From Mesorhizobium onobrychidis (lineage in GTDB: Bacteria > Pseudomonadota > Alphaproteobacteria > Rhizobiales > Rhizobiaceae), in NCBI RefSeq assembly GCF_024707545.1, contig NZ_CP062229.1, forward strand, positions 930,001 to 994,000: a DNA stretch of 64,000 bases, in the 5' to 3' direction. The notes beneath the pieces are model-generated. The model was not told the origin of the DNA and ran no database searches. It was given only the letters and a program-made list of their open reading frames with translations. The translations under genes were made by a program, and so were the position numbers. This document shows, in pieces, positions 55,664 through 64,000 of this stretch (positions within the stretch are counted from its first letter, which is position 1; the number at the start of each line of letters is the position of its first letter).

Positions 55664-56748
55664 GCCTTGGCTCCGCGCCGGCCCGAGCCGACCATCGGGG
55701 CAGAGATGCTGTCCAGGGGCCAGCGCGAGCGCGGCACAAAATCGGCGGCGTTTTCACCCGCGATGCCGGCGCGCAACCGCTCGATACCGGCCCAGGCGAT
55801 CATCGCCGCGTTGTCGGTGCAGAGTTTGAGCGGCGGCGCGACGAAAGCAAAGCCGGCTTTCTCGCACAGGGCTTCCAGTGTCGTCTTGATCGTCCGGTTG
55901 GCGGCGACGCCGCCTGCAACAACGAGCGCAGGCTCCATCTCGCCTGGAAATTCCTGACGGAATCGGTTCAGCGCTCTCGAAACCCGATCGTCCAGCGCAT
56001 CCGCCACCGCCGCCTGAAACGAGGCGCAGATGTCGGCAACGTCCTGGTCGCTCAATGGAGCAATGGCAGTCGCCGCCTGGCGCACGGCGGTCTTCAGCCC
56101 GGAAAAGGAGAAATCGGGCTGCGCCGAGCCTTTCATTGGCCGCGGGAAGGCGAAGCGCGTGGCGTCGCCGGTCGCCGCCGCCTTCTCGACATTCGGTCCA
56201 CCGGGATAGGGCAGGCCGAGCATCTTGGCCGTCTTGTCGAAGGCTTCGCCGAGCGCATCGTCGATGGTTGTCGCCCAGCGCTGGTAGTCGCCGACGCCGC
56301 GCACCGCGACGATCTGCGTGTGGCCGCCGGAAACCAGCAGCAACAGGTAGGGAAAGTCGAGCCCGTCGGTCAGCCGCGCGGTCAGCGCATGGCCTTCGAG
56401 GTGGTTGATGGCTATCAGCGGCTTGTTTGCGGCCGCGGCAATGGCTTTCGCCGTCATCAGCCCGACGATCAGCCCGCCGACCAGGCCGGGGCCGGCGGTC
56501 GCAGCAATCGCGTCGATGTCGGCGAGATCGACGCCTGAATCGGCGAGCGCTGCCTCGATGACGCCGTCCAGCGCCTCGACATGGGCGCGTGCGGCGACTT
56601 CCGGCACGACGCCGCCAAAGGCGGCATGCTCCTCGATCTGGCTGAACACGATATCTGACAGGATTTTGGGTGCGCCGCCGGCGTCCAGCGCTACCACGCT
56701 GGCGGCGGTCTCGTCGCAACTCGTCTCAATGCCCAGAACGCGGATCAA
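55660..56748 (-). CDS. tsaD: tRNA threonylcarbamoyladenosine transferase TsaD
   Basis: 362 residues, ASKHA fold. [16 protein letters not shown] at the start, the metal-binding histidines in [13 protein letters not shown] and [12 protein letters not shown] regions, [13 protein letters not shown], and [18 protein letters not shown] near the end are all present. With TsaB/C/E it makes t6A37, the substrate that MtaB (332-1669) later thiomethylates. First gene of the tsaD-gpsA operon, divergent from hemC. Confidence 0.96.
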   Translation of the reverse strand: MIRVLGIETSCDETAASVVALDAGGAPKILSDIVFSQIEEHAAFGGVVPEVAARAHVEALDGVIEAALADSGVDLADIDAIAATAGPGLVGGLIVGLMTAKAIAAAANKPLIAINHLEGHALTARLTDGLDFPYLLLLVSGGHTQIVAVRGVGDYQRWATTIDDALGEAFDKTAKMLGLPYPGGPNVEKAAATGDATRFAFPRPMKGSAQPDFSFSGLKTAVRQAATAIAPLSDQDVADICASFQAAVADALDDRVSRALNRFRQEFPGEMEPALVVAGGVAANRTIKTTLEALCEKAGFAFVAPPLKLCTDNAAMIAWAGIERLRAGIAGENAADFVPRSRWPLDSISAPMVGSGRRGAKA

Positions 56749-56849
56749 TTCGTCGCCATCCCTAGAGATTGTGCAACCAGCCTTTCCCCGTTAGGAGAAA
56801 GCCGGGAAAACGGCCTCAATCTGCCGGGGGTTATCACGGACGGCGCGCC

Positions 56850-57776
56850 ATGCAAACAACCTTGAAAATCGGAACACGCGGCAGCCCGCTGGCGCTGGCG
56901 CAGGCGCATGAAGCGCAAGCGCGGCTGATGGCGGCGCACGGCATGCCGGTTGAGGCGTTCGAAGTGGTCGTCATCTCGACCAGCGGCGACCGCATCCAGG
57001 ACCGGCCGCTGGCGGAGGCCGGCGGCAAGGGGTTGTTCACCAAAGAGATCGAGGAAGCGCTGCTGGCGCGCCGCATCGACATCGCCGTACATTCGTCAAA
57101 AGACATGCCGACGGTGTTGCCCGACGGACTGGAACTGTCCGCCTTCCTGCCGCGCGAGGATGCCCGCGACGCTTTCGTCGGCAAGGCGGCGAAAACAATC
57201 GCCGGATTGCCGCAAGGCGCGAGGGTCGGCTCGTCCTCGCTCAGGCGCCAGTCGCTGATCCGGCGGATGCGGCCGGACCTCGAGGTGGTGATGTTTCGCG
57301 GCAATGTGCAGACGCGGCTGCGCAAGCTCGACGAGGGCGTCGCCGACGGCACCATCCTCGCCTATGCCGGGCTGAAGCGGCTCGGGCTCGAGAATGTCAT
57401 CACCGACCTGATGCCGCTCGACACTTTTCCGCCGGCGCCGGGGCAAGGCGCGATCTGCATCGAAAGCCGCGTCGGCGACCTCGATGTGGAAAGGATGCTG
57501 ACGGCAATCCACGACGTGCCGACCGGACAGGCGCTGGCCTGCGAGCGCGCCTTCCTTGCGGCGCTCGACGGGTCGTGCCGCACGCCAATCGCCGGCCATG
57601 CGACGATATCGGGCGGAACGGTTTTCTTCGCCGGGCTGATCATCTCGCCGGACGGCTCGCAATCCCATGAGGTCAGGGCGGAAGGCCCGGCGCAGGATGC
57701 CGCCCGCATCGGCGAGGACGCCGCCAGGACCGTGCGGGCCAGGGCCGGCGAAAAATTCTTCGACGGCTGGGCCTGA
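56850..57776 (+). CDS. hemC: Hydroxymethylbilane synthase
   Basis: 308 residues. It polymerises four porphobilinogens on a dipyrromethane cofactor attached to Cys243 ([10 protein letters not shown]). [16 protein letters not shown] at the start, [12 protein letters not shown] with the catalytic Asp, and [16 protein letters not shown] are all present. The start at 56850 is the family start; upstream in-frame sequence is the tsaD-hemC promoter region. First gene of hemC-hemD-mic60-hemY. Confidence 0.96.
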   Translation: MQTTLKIGTRGSPLALAQAHEAQARLMAAHGMPVEAFEVVVISTSGDRIQDRPLAEAGGKGLFTKEIEEALLARRIDIAVHSSKDMPTVLPDGLELSAFLPREDARDAFVGKAAKTIAGLPQGARVGSSSLRRQSLIRRMRPDLEVVMFRGNVQTRLRKLDEGVADGTILAYAGLKRLGLENVITDLMPLDTFPPAPGQGAICIESRVGDLDVERMLTAIHDVPTGQALACERAFLAALDGSCRTPIAGHATISGGTVFFAGLIISPDGSQSHEVRAEGPAQDAARIGEDAARTVRARAGEKFFDGWA

Positions 57777-57777
57777 C

Positions 57778-58494
57778 ATGATTCGCGTCCTGGTGACGAG
57801 GCCGCAACCGGGCGCCTCGCGCACGGCACAGCGGCTGCGAGACCAGGGCTTTCAGCCGATCCTGCTGCCATTGACCGAAACGGTGGCTCTGCCGGTCGAT
57901 GTGGACGGGATCGCAATCAAGTCCGCCGCCGTTGCGGTCACCAGCGCCAATGCTGCGCGCCATGCGCCGAAGGAAATCATCGCGGCGCTCGCCGCCTTGC
58001 CCTGCCATGCAGTCGGCAGACGGACAGCGGAATCGGCCCGCACGGCGGGATTCCTGTCCGTCAGCGAAGGCCCCGGCGATGCCGAGGCGCTGGCCGATGC
58101 GCTTGCCGGCGATTACGCCGGACAGACCATCGTCTATCTGTGCGGGCGCGTGCGGTTTTCGGGTTTCGAGCAGCGGCTGCAGGCGGCAGGCGTTCACGTC
58201 CGCACCGTCGAGGCCTATGACACCGTCGCGCTGGACTATTCCGACGAGGCCGTTCTTGCGCGCCTGTCCGGCCAGCCGGTTGAAGCGGTGCTTCTCTATT
58301 CGGCCAAGGCGGCGGCAGCGATGCAGGCCCTGACCGAACGGCCGGCGCTTCGCGATCTTTTTGAAGAGACATGGTTTTTCGCGCTGTCCGGACGTATTGC
58401 CGCAGCCTTGGAGACTGTCGCCTCAGAAAAGCTCCGCGTTGCGCCGGAGCCCAGCGAGGAGGCACTGCTGGAGCTTTTGCGGACGTGGCGTTGA
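57778..58494 (+). CDS. hemD: Uroporphyrinogen-III synthase
   Basis: 238 residues, two-domain fold. MIRVLVTRPQPGASRTAQRL at the start, AVAVTSANAARHAPKE, VYLCGRVRFSGFEQRLQAAG and VLLYSAKAAAAMQ are the usual landmarks of this poorly conserved enzyme. It closes hydroxymethylbilane with inversion of ring D. It starts one base after the hemC stop. Confidence 0.9.
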   Translation: MIRVLVTRPQPGASRTAQRLRDQGFQPILLPLTETVALPVDVDGIAIKSAAVAVTSANAARHAPKEIIAALAALPCHAVGRRTAESARTAGFLSVSEGPGDAEALADALAGDYAGQTIVYLCGRVRFSGFEQRLQAAGVHVRTVEAYDTVALDYSDEAVLARLSGQPVEAVLLYSAKAAAAMQALTERPALRDLFEETWFFALSGRIAAALETVASEKLRVAPEPSEEALLELLRTWR

Positions 58495-58585
58495 CCCCGT
58501 GTCATCACGCCGCCCCTTTTCACCGCTTGGTGATGTGCTAGACCCTTTCTGAACCATCCCGAAGCGAATTTTGCGGAGCCTAAGC

Positions 58586-60085
58586 ATGGTCAAGACGCCG
58601 AAGATGCGGCATTCGAAAAGCCGTCGCGAGCCGGTGACCATCGAACTCGAACCCGGCGCTGTCTCGCGCGTTGCCGACGAGGATGCCGCCAACGGGCGGA
58701 CCGACGAGGCGAAGGCAGAGGAAGCGGCAAACGCGTCGCAGCCGGAAGCGCCTGAAGAACCCGTGCATGCCGACCAGACCGACATCGAGCCGTGGGAACA
58801 TGCCGACGCGGCCCCGCCGGCCGGCTCGGAAGAGCCGGCAGAGGGCGGCGCCAAAGGTCCCGAAGGACCCAAACCGACCTATCCGGCCGGCTCGGAGGGG
58901 TCCGCGAACCGGGCCTTCGACTACAGTTTCGACGACGGATCCGCCAAAGCCAGCGGGACGGGGACCAGCAGCGGGACCGATGAAGCGCCGAAAGAAACCC
59001 AGACAGGGAATGAAGACATGGCAGCGCAGCCGAAGCGTGGCGGCATCAACGGCATCGCTGCCGGCATTATCGGCGGCGTCATCGCGCTCGCTGCCGCCGG
59101 AGGGCTGCAGTTTGCGGGCCTGCTCGGCGCGCCAGGAGCTGGCGATGTCTCCTCGGGCGGCGTGTCGCTCGATGGCATCAATGGCGAAATCGCTTCGCTG
59201 AAGAGCGAGATCGCCGGGCTCAAGGACACAGCCGGCAACAATGATGTGTCGGCCAAGGTGGACGGGCTGTCGTCGGCGCTGGATCAGGTCAAGACGGATG
59301 TCGCGGCGCTGAAATCGGCGGTCGAGCAGGGCGGAGCAGGCGACACTGCCGGGCTTGCAGGGCTTGGCGACAAGGTCAGGCAGATCGAGACGGCGGTCGC
59401 TGCCCTTGGCCAGGCCGGCAATACGGCGCCGGTCGATCTCGGGCCGCTCAACGAAAGGCTGGCCGGGCTCGACGCGGCGGTAAAATCCGCGGGTGAGACG
59501 ACGACGGCACAGGACCGCCGGCTTGCGGCGCTGGATCAGTCGGTGGCGCAGCTTTCCGGCAAGGTCGAAGCACAGGCCGGGCAGCCGAAGGTTGCGCTCG
59601 CCATCGCCGCATCGGCGCTGAAGGCAGCCCTCGACCGCGGTGCGCCATTCGCCGCCGAACTCGAAACCTTTGCGGCGATTTCACCGGATGCGCCCGAGAT
59701 CGCAGGCTTACGTGCCTACGCCGAAAAGGGCGTTCCGACCCGTGCGGAGATCGCCGCCGAAATGCCTGCCGCCGCCAATGCCATGGTCGCTGCCTCAGAG
59801 CCCGTCGACCAGAATGCCGGCTTCCTGCAAAGCCTGCTGTCGAGCGCCGAATCGCTGGTCAAGGTCAGGCCGATCGGTGCCGTCGAAGGTGCTGGCGCTC
59901 CGGAAATCGTCGCCCGCATGGAGGTGGCGGTCAATCAGGACGACTACGCCAAGGCGCTCAGCGAATACGATACGCTGCCCGAGCCGGTGAAGGCTGCCGG
60001 CGCCGATTTTGCCGGCAAATTGAAGGCGCGGATCGAGGTCGAGAAGCAGGTCGACGCGCTGATATCAGGTGCGATGAAGGCGTGA
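58586..60085 (+). CDS. Mitofilin/Mic60-like inner-membrane protein (COG4223)
   Basis: 499 residues. A long acidic disordered N-terminus (about 1-150) is followed by one transmembrane helix (GINGIAAGIIGGVIALAAAGG, about 153-173), a coiled-coil region (SLKSEIAGLKDTAGN..., about 205-330) and a helical C-terminal domain (VALAIAASALKAALDRG onward) that corresponds to the mitofilin domain. Alphaproteobacterial Mic60 homologues shape inner-membrane invaginations and sit at this heme-operon position, replacing hemX of gammaproteobacteria. The start at 58586 has GGAG upstream. Identification is by layout and context. Confidence 0.75.
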   Translation: MVKTPKMRHSKSRREPVTIELEPGAVSRVADEDAANGRTDEAKAEEAANASQPEAPEEPVHADQTDIEPWEHADAAPPAGSEEPAEGGAKGPEGPKPTYPAGSEGSANRAFDYSFDDGSAKASGTGTSSGTDEAPKETQTGNEDMAAQPKRGGINGIAAGIIGGVIALAAAGGLQFAGLLGAPGAGDVSSGGVSLDGINGEIASLKSEIAGLKDTAGNNDVSAKVDGLSSALDQVKTDVAALKSAVEQGGAGDTAGLAGLGDKVRQIETAVAALGQAGNTAPVDLGPLNERLAGLDAAVKSAGETTTAQDRRLAALDQSVAQLSGKVEAQAGQPKVALAIAASALKAALDRGAPFAAELETFAAISPDAPEIAGLRAYAEKGVPTRAEIAAEMPAAANAMVAASEPVDQNAGFLQSLLSSAESLVKVRPIGAVEGAGAPEIVARMEVAVNQDDYAKALSEYDTLPEPVKAAGADFAGKLKARIEVEKQVDALISGAMKA

Positions 60086-60095
60086 GGAAAACCCG

Positions 60096-61676
60096 ATGAT
60101 TCGCATTCTGCTTTTCCTCGCCGTCGTTTTCGCGCTCGGCCTGGGTTTCGCCTGGTTGGCCGACCGGCCGGGCGAGATGGTCGTCACCTTCAGCGGCTAT
60201 CAGTATCAGGTCAGCCTGATGGTGGCGGCGGTGGCGGTTGTCGCCGTGGTTGCCGCGGTGATGATCGTCTGGTGGCTGCTCAAGTCACTGTGGAACAGTC
60301 CCTACACCATCTCGCGTTATTTCCGCGTGCGCCGTCGCGATCGTGGCTATCAGGCACTGTCGACCGGCATGATCGCCGCCGGCGCCGGTGACGGAGCGCT
60401 TGCCCGCAAGAAGACCAAGGAAGCGGCAAAGCTGATCCGCTCCGACCAGGAGCCGCTGATCCATCTGCTGAAGGCGCAAGCTTCGCTGCTGGAAGGCGAC
60501 CATGAGGGTGCGCGCGAAAAGTTCGAGACTATGCTCGACGATCCGGAAATGCGGCTGCTCGGCCTGCGCGGGCTTTATCTCGAGGCTGAGCGCCTCGGTG
60601 ATCGCAACGCGGCGCGGCACTATGCCGGCCGTGCCGCGGTGATGGCGCCGCAACTGGCCTGGGCCGCCGAATCGACGCTGGAAGACCTGACCGGGCGCGG
60701 CGACTGGGACGGCGCGCTGAAACTGGTCGACGCGCAGAAATCGACGCGCCAGATCGAGCGCGACGCCGCCAACCGGCGTCGCGCCGTGCTGCTCACCGCA
60801 AAGGCGCAGTCACTGATCGACAGCGATCCCAATGCCGCCAAAACCGCTGCTCTCGAGGCCAACCGGCTGCGGCCGGATTTCGCCCCGGCGGCGGTCGTCG
60901 CAGCCAAACTGCTGTTCAGACAGAATGATGTGCGCAAGGGCGCGAAGATACTCGAAGCGGCGTGGAAAGCCGAGCCGCATCCGGAGATCGCCGAGATTTA
61001 CACACACGCCCGGCCGGGCGATGCCGTGCTCGACCGCCTGAACCGGGCGAAGAAGCTGCAGGAGATGAAGAAGAACCACGCCGAATCCTCGCTGGCGGTG
61101 GCGCGCGCCGCGCTCGACGCGCAGGACTTTTCAACCGCCCGTAAAGAGGCCGAGGCGGCCATTCGCATGGATCGCCGCGAAGGCGCCTATCTGCTTCTGG
61201 CCGACATCGAGGAGGCCGAGACCGGCGATCAGGGCAAGGTGCGGCAGCTTTTGTCCAAGGCAGTGCGTGCACCGCGCGATCCGGCCTGGGTTGCCGACGG
61301 CGTCGTCTCCGAACGCTGGGCGCCGGTGTCGCCGATCACCGGCAAGCTAGACGCCTTCGAATGGCGGGCGCCGATGGAGCGGCTCGGCCAGCTCATCGAC
61401 AGTGACGAGGACGCGCCGGACGTCGCGGTGCCGACCATTGCGGCGCCTATCAAGCCGGCAAAGGAAAATGTGATCGAGCTGAACCCCGCTGGTTCGGCCG
61501 AAAGACCGGCCACCGCGACGGCATCGGAAAGCGGCGAAGACGATGTTACGCCGGTCACCGCGACGGATGCGGAAGCCGTCGAACCGGCGGAGGAACTGGC
61601 CCGGCTGCCCGACGACCCCGGCGTCGATCCGGACGACGAAGACCAAAAATCACCACGCAAATTTCGATTGTTCTGA
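60096..61676 (+). CDS. hemY: HemY-type TPR membrane protein
   Basis: 526 residues. Two N-terminal membrane helices (about 3-20 and 40-66) carry the conserved HemY N-terminal pattern RILLFLAVVFALGLGFAWLADRPGEMVVTF-type text and SPYTISRYFRVRRR. Several TPR-like helical repeats follow (about 95-410), then an acidic low-complexity C-terminus. This HemY family is not the coproporphyrinogen oxidase of Gram-positive bacteria of the same name. Its role is unclear, perhaps organising heme enzymes at the membrane. It starts 10 bases after the mic60-like gene. Confidence 0.87.
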   Translation: MIRILLFLAVVFALGLGFAWLADRPGEMVVTFSGYQYQVSLMVAAVAVVAVVAAVMIVWWLLKSLWNSPYTISRYFRVRRRDRGYQALSTGMIAAGAGDGALARKKTKEAAKLIRSDQEPLIHLLKAQASLLEGDHEGAREKFETMLDDPEMRLLGLRGLYLEAERLGDRNAARHYAGRAAVMAPQLAWAAESTLEDLTGRGDWDGALKLVDAQKSTRQIERDAANRRRAVLLTAKAQSLIDSDPNAAKTAALEANRLRPDFAPAAVVAAKLLFRQNDVRKGAKILEAAWKAEPHPEIAEIYTHARPGDAVLDRLNRAKKLQEMKKNHAESSLAVARAALDAQDFSTARKEAEAAIRMDRREGAYLLLADIEEAETGDQGKVRQLLSKAVRAPRDPAWVADGVVSERWAPVSPITGKLDAFEWRAPMERLGQLIDSDEDAPDVAVPTIAAPIKPAKENVIELNPAGSAERPATATASESGEDDVTPVTATDAEAVEPAEELARLPDDPGVDPDDEDQKSPRKFRLF

Positions 61677-61721
61677 TTTGGCTGAGCTTGATAGTTTTGG
61701 CCGATGGGAAGTAAGAATCAC

Positions 61722-62201
61722 ATGTTCGAACGCGTTCTGTCGTTTCTGAAGGACCTGCCGGCAGCTGGCAGCGCCCGCAACAACGCCGATGATCCGCGCG
61801 TTGCCGCATCCGCCCTTCTCTACCATGTGATGAGTGCCGACGGCGTGCGTCAGGATGCCGAATGGGAGCGGTTCAAGGCGGTGCTGGCGGAAAGCTATTC
61901 GATCAGCGGCGACGAGCTCGACGCGCTTGCCGCCGCCGGCGAGCGGGCCGACAATGAGGCGATCGACCTCTACGCCTTCACCAGCGTGTTGAAGCGCCAG
62001 CTCGATCCAGACGCGCGAAAAGCCTTCATCGGCCTGATGTGGGAAATCGTCTACGCCGATGGTGAATTGCACGAACTCGAGGACAATATCGTCTGGCGGG
62101 TCGCCGAGCTGATCGGCGTCGAACGCCACGACCGCGTCGAGGCACGCCGCAAGGCGGCCGCCGAAGCGCCGGGCGCCACTGGAACGTCGAGCGACGAATA
62201 G
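61722..62201 (+). CDS. TerB-family protein
   Basis: 159 residues. The TerB domain is clear: AASALLYHVMSADGVRQDAEWERF and LMWEIVYADGELHELEDNIVWRVAELIGV, where the two acidic ADG...E motifs probably bind metal. The start at 61722 has GGAAG upstream; an ATG six codons earlier is possible. It follows hemY in the operon. Despite the family name, tellurite resistance should not be inferred. Confidence 0.9.
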   Translation: MFERVLSFLKDLPAAGSARNNADDPRVAASALLYHVMSADGVRQDAEWERFKAVLAESYSISGDELDALAAAGERADNEAIDLYAFTSVLKRQLDPDARKAFIGLMWEIVYADGELHELEDNIVWRVAELIGVERHDRVEARRKAAAEAPGATGTSSDE

Positions 62202-62212
62202 ACGGGATCCCG

Positions 62213-62929
62213 ATGCCATCCATGCCGAGGCCGAGACCAAAAATCCTGATCGTGCTGCATCAGGAGAGTTCGAGCCCCGGGCGCGTCGGCCACATGCTTA
62301 TCGAAGAAGGCTTCGACCTCGATCTCCGCTGCCCGCCGCTCGGCGACACCTTGCCGGAAACACTGGACGGTCACGCCGGAACCGTGGTGTTCGGCGGACC
62401 GATGAGCGCCAATGACGAGGACGATTTTGTCCGCCGCGAGACCGACTGGCTGAAAGTTCCGCTCAGGGAGAACCGGCCGTTGCTCGGCATCTGCCTCGGC
62501 GCGCAGATGCTGGTCAACCACCTTGGCGGCAAGGTCGAGGGTCATGGCGAGGGGCTGGTCGAGATCGGCTGGTATCCGCTGAAGGCGACGGAGGACGGCA
62601 AGAAGCTGATGCACTGGCCTGAGATGGTCTACCAGTTTCACCGCGAGGGCTTCTCGCTGCCGAAGGACGCGACGCTGCTGGCGACGGCCGAAACCTATCC
62701 CAACCAGGCCTTTCGTTATGGCGACAATGCCTGGGGCATCCAGTTCCATGGCGAATTGACCAGGGCGATGATGCAGCGCTGGGTCGTTCGCGGCGCGCAT
62801 CGCTTCGAGTTGCCCGGCGCGCAGCCCGGCCGCGACCATCTCGGCGGCCGGCTGATCTGGGACATGCATCTCAAACGCTGGCTCGGCGAATTCCTGCAGA
62901 CGATTTTCGGCAGGCGCGTGCGGTCCTGA
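62213..62929 (+). CDS. Class I glutamine amidotransferase-like protein
   Basis: 238 residues. The GATase catalytic triad is visible: the Cys in LLGICLGAQMLV (about residue 96), and His-x-Glu in IQFHGELTRAMM (about 181-183). The family is the YfeJ-like stand-alone amidotransferases (often annotated as GMP synthase-like); the acceptor is unknown. It starts 12 bases after the TerB gene. Confidence 0.9.
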   Translation: MPSMPRPRPKILIVLHQESSSPGRVGHMLIEEGFDLDLRCPPLGDTLPETLDGHAGTVVFGGPMSANDEDDFVRRETDWLKVPLRENRPLLGICLGAQMLVNHLGGKVEGHGEGLVEIGWYPLKATEDGKKLMHWPEMVYQFHREGFSLPKDATLLATAETYPNQAFRYGDNAWGIQFHGELTRAMMQRWVVRGAHRFELPGAQPGRDHLGGRLIWDMHLKRWLGEFLQTIFGRRVRS

Positions 62930-63187
62930 TCTAGTTTCCGTCTATAAAACGCAAACTGTTGATCTAATTTTGTAAATCGCCGTTTTTGGCGTACGAGGCT
63001 CTGCGGCTTCAGGCATCCGGATTCGTACCACCGATTCCAAGTCCAGCCACCGCTGGAGCCCGACAATGGGCCAAAGGTTGCGTCAAGGCCACCGGACCGG
63101 CAAGGTCTGCCTGCCGAGCGGTGAACCGAGCGACAGCAGTCTGCTGTGGCCTGCCGGTTCGACCGAAGCAGGACGTCATGGTCGACG

Positions 63188-64000
63188 TCAGACCGGCAGC
63201 CCGTTCTGCTTTCGCAGGCTCTTGTCGAATGCGGATGCCGGGACGAAACGGCGCAGGAAACTGACCTGGCGCGCCATTTTTCCCGCCGCATAGCGCCTTC
63301 TCGGAACGGATTCGGTCGCTGCTTTCAACACCGTTTCGGCTACGATTTCCGGAGCATCGCCTGTTTCGATCGCTTTGCGCAGGATCACATCCATGCCAGC
63401 GCGCGCAGCGTCATAGATATCAAGCAACTGGTCCGGCCTGGCGAGATTTTCTTCAAACGACGTCCGCGTATAGGCGGGCTCGACCAACACGACGCGAATT
63501 CCGAAAAGGCGCAGTTCGTGGTCGAGCGATTCGGAATAGCCTTCGATGGCATGTTTGGTCGACGCATAGAGCGCGGAATAGGGTGCTGGGATTAACCCCA
63601 ATACCGAACTCAAATTGACGATCCTGCCCGTTCCTTGACGGCGCATTGTCGGCAGAACCGCGTTGGTCACGCGGAGTACGCCGAAGACGTTCACGTCGAA
63701 CAGCGCCTGAGCCTGGACTGTCGAGGACTCCTCGGCGCCGCCGAGCAAGCCGATGCCGGCATTGTTGACGAGCAGGTCGATACGCCCGGCCTTAGCCAGC
63801 ACCTCATCGACCAGTTTCGCCACCGACGCGTCATCGGTGACGTCGCAGGTCAGCATGGTAATGCCGTCGGATCGTTCGGCGACCGCGCGACGGCTTGTGC
63901 CGAACACGCGAAAGCCGGCGGTCTGCAAAGCAATGGCCGTTGCGCGCCCGATGCCGGTGGATGCCCCTGTCACCAGGGCGACGCCAGGATTGGTCTTGTT
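63188..64000 (-). CDS. SDR-family oxidoreductase, 5' end cut by window edge
   Basis: At least 270 residues; the frame is open to position 64000, with VALVTGASTGIGRATAI showing the true start is further right. NNAGIGLLGGAEES, NLSSVLG, YASTKHAIEG (Tyr/Lys pair) and VEPAYTRTSFEEN are the classical SDR motifs, and the C-terminus extends beyond the usual fold (AAGKMARQVSFLRRFVPAS). NAD(P) dependent; substrate unknown. Confidence 0.9.
   Translation of the reverse strand, partial: NKTNPGVALVTGASTGIGRATAIALQTAGFRVFGTSRRAVAERSDGITMLTCDVTDDASVAKLVDEVLAKAGRIDLLVNNAGIGLLGGAEESSTVQAQALFDVNVFGVLRVTNAVLPTMRRQGTGRIVNLSSVLGLIPAPYSALYASTKHAIEGYSESLDHELRLFGIRVVLVEPAYTRTSFEENLARPDQLLDIYDAARAGMDVILRKAIETGDAPEIVAETVLKAATESVPRRRYAAGKMARQVSFLRRFVPASAFDKSLRKQNGLPV

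Noticed and set aside
61722..62201. Tellurite-resistance function for the two TerB-like proteins
   Set aside because: No other ter genes (terA, terC, terD, terZ) are nearby, and the domain is common in unrelated contexts.
63188..64000. Mobile element or genomic island at the right edge
   Set aside because: The SDR gene is ordinary, and no integrase, tRNA or direct repeat is seen near the edge.

Overview
The window is ordinary high-GC alphaproteobacterial chromosome, and everything points to a rhizobial member of the Hyphomicrobiales, most likely Mesorhizobium or a close relative. The reasons are an Omp19-type lipoprotein of the Brucella/rhizobia kind, the mdh-sucC-sucD-sucA-sucB-lpdA cluster, sdhCDAB, a Mic60/mitofilin-like gene in the heme operon, CtrA-type (TTAA-N7-TTAAC) and EcfG-type (GGAAC-N17-CGTT) regulatory sites, and several families of intergenic palindromic repeats typical of rhizobia. 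I see no rRNA, no tRNA, no CRISPR array, no phage, no transposase and no biosynthetic cluster. The genus call is from memory of gene order and repeats, not from a search.

Layout. 1-4.1 kb: a minus-strand operon dapF-mtaB-ftsY (ftsY runs off the left edge), a small DUF1328 membrane protein with an EcfG-type promoter, and an MBL-fold hydrolase. 4.4-6.7 kb: omp19-like lipoprotein, zapE, GNAT acetyltransferase. 6.9-18.3 kb: the TCA-cycle cluster mdh, sucC, sucD, sucA, sucB, lpdA, interrupted by four non-TCA genes (a low-GC secreted protein and a cupin between sucC and sucD; a secreted protein and an SDR between sucB and lpdA), ending in a hairpin. 18.4-24.2 kb: Pro/Ala-tailed membrane protein, TraB/GumN protein, xerC, then rimM-trmD, a TauE/SafE permease and rplS. 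24.4-28.7 kb: an amino-acid ABC binding protein and permease without their ATPase, a methyltransferase and leuC. 28.8-32.7 kb: a small stress-type protein, two consecutive membrane GGDEF proteins and two small envelope proteins.

33.0-36.5 kb: sdhCDAB with a 20-codon ORF coupled to sdhB. 36.8-41.6 kb: YceH, OsmC, YciI, a TerB-like protein, a UbiH-type hydroxylase and tesB. 41.8-44.2 kb: glnK-amtB behind a sigma-54-like promoter, then a small secreted protein. 44.5-48.9 kb: ftsK, lolA, xthA. 49.2-53.1 kb: a cyclic-nucleotide-binding protein, a CenR-like response regulator divergent from an L,D-transpeptidase, DUF1127, a LysR regulator and DUF1761. 53.2-62.9 kb: two divergent operons, tsaD-gpsA-yciI-EVE-methyltransferase (minus) and hemC-hemD-mic60-hemY-terB-glutamine amidotransferase (plus). 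The right edge cuts an SDR gene.

Functionally the window combines central metabolism (2-oxoglutarate to malate: sucAB-lpdA, sucCD, sdhCDAB, mdh), nitrogen sensing (glnK-amtB), cell division and envelope genes (ftsK, zapE, lolA, ftsY, L,D-transpeptidase, CenR-like regulator, Mic60-like protein), and translation/tRNA modification (mtaB, tsaD, trmD, rimM, rplS). I found no convincing new multi-gene system. The best leads are small: tandem duplications that span stop codons (mdh, sucA, amtB), repeat elements placed exactly at stop codons, three exact CtrA-type boxes (one in front of glnK), two EcfG-type promoters, the 20-codon ORF in sdh, and the foreign genes embedded in the suc cluster.
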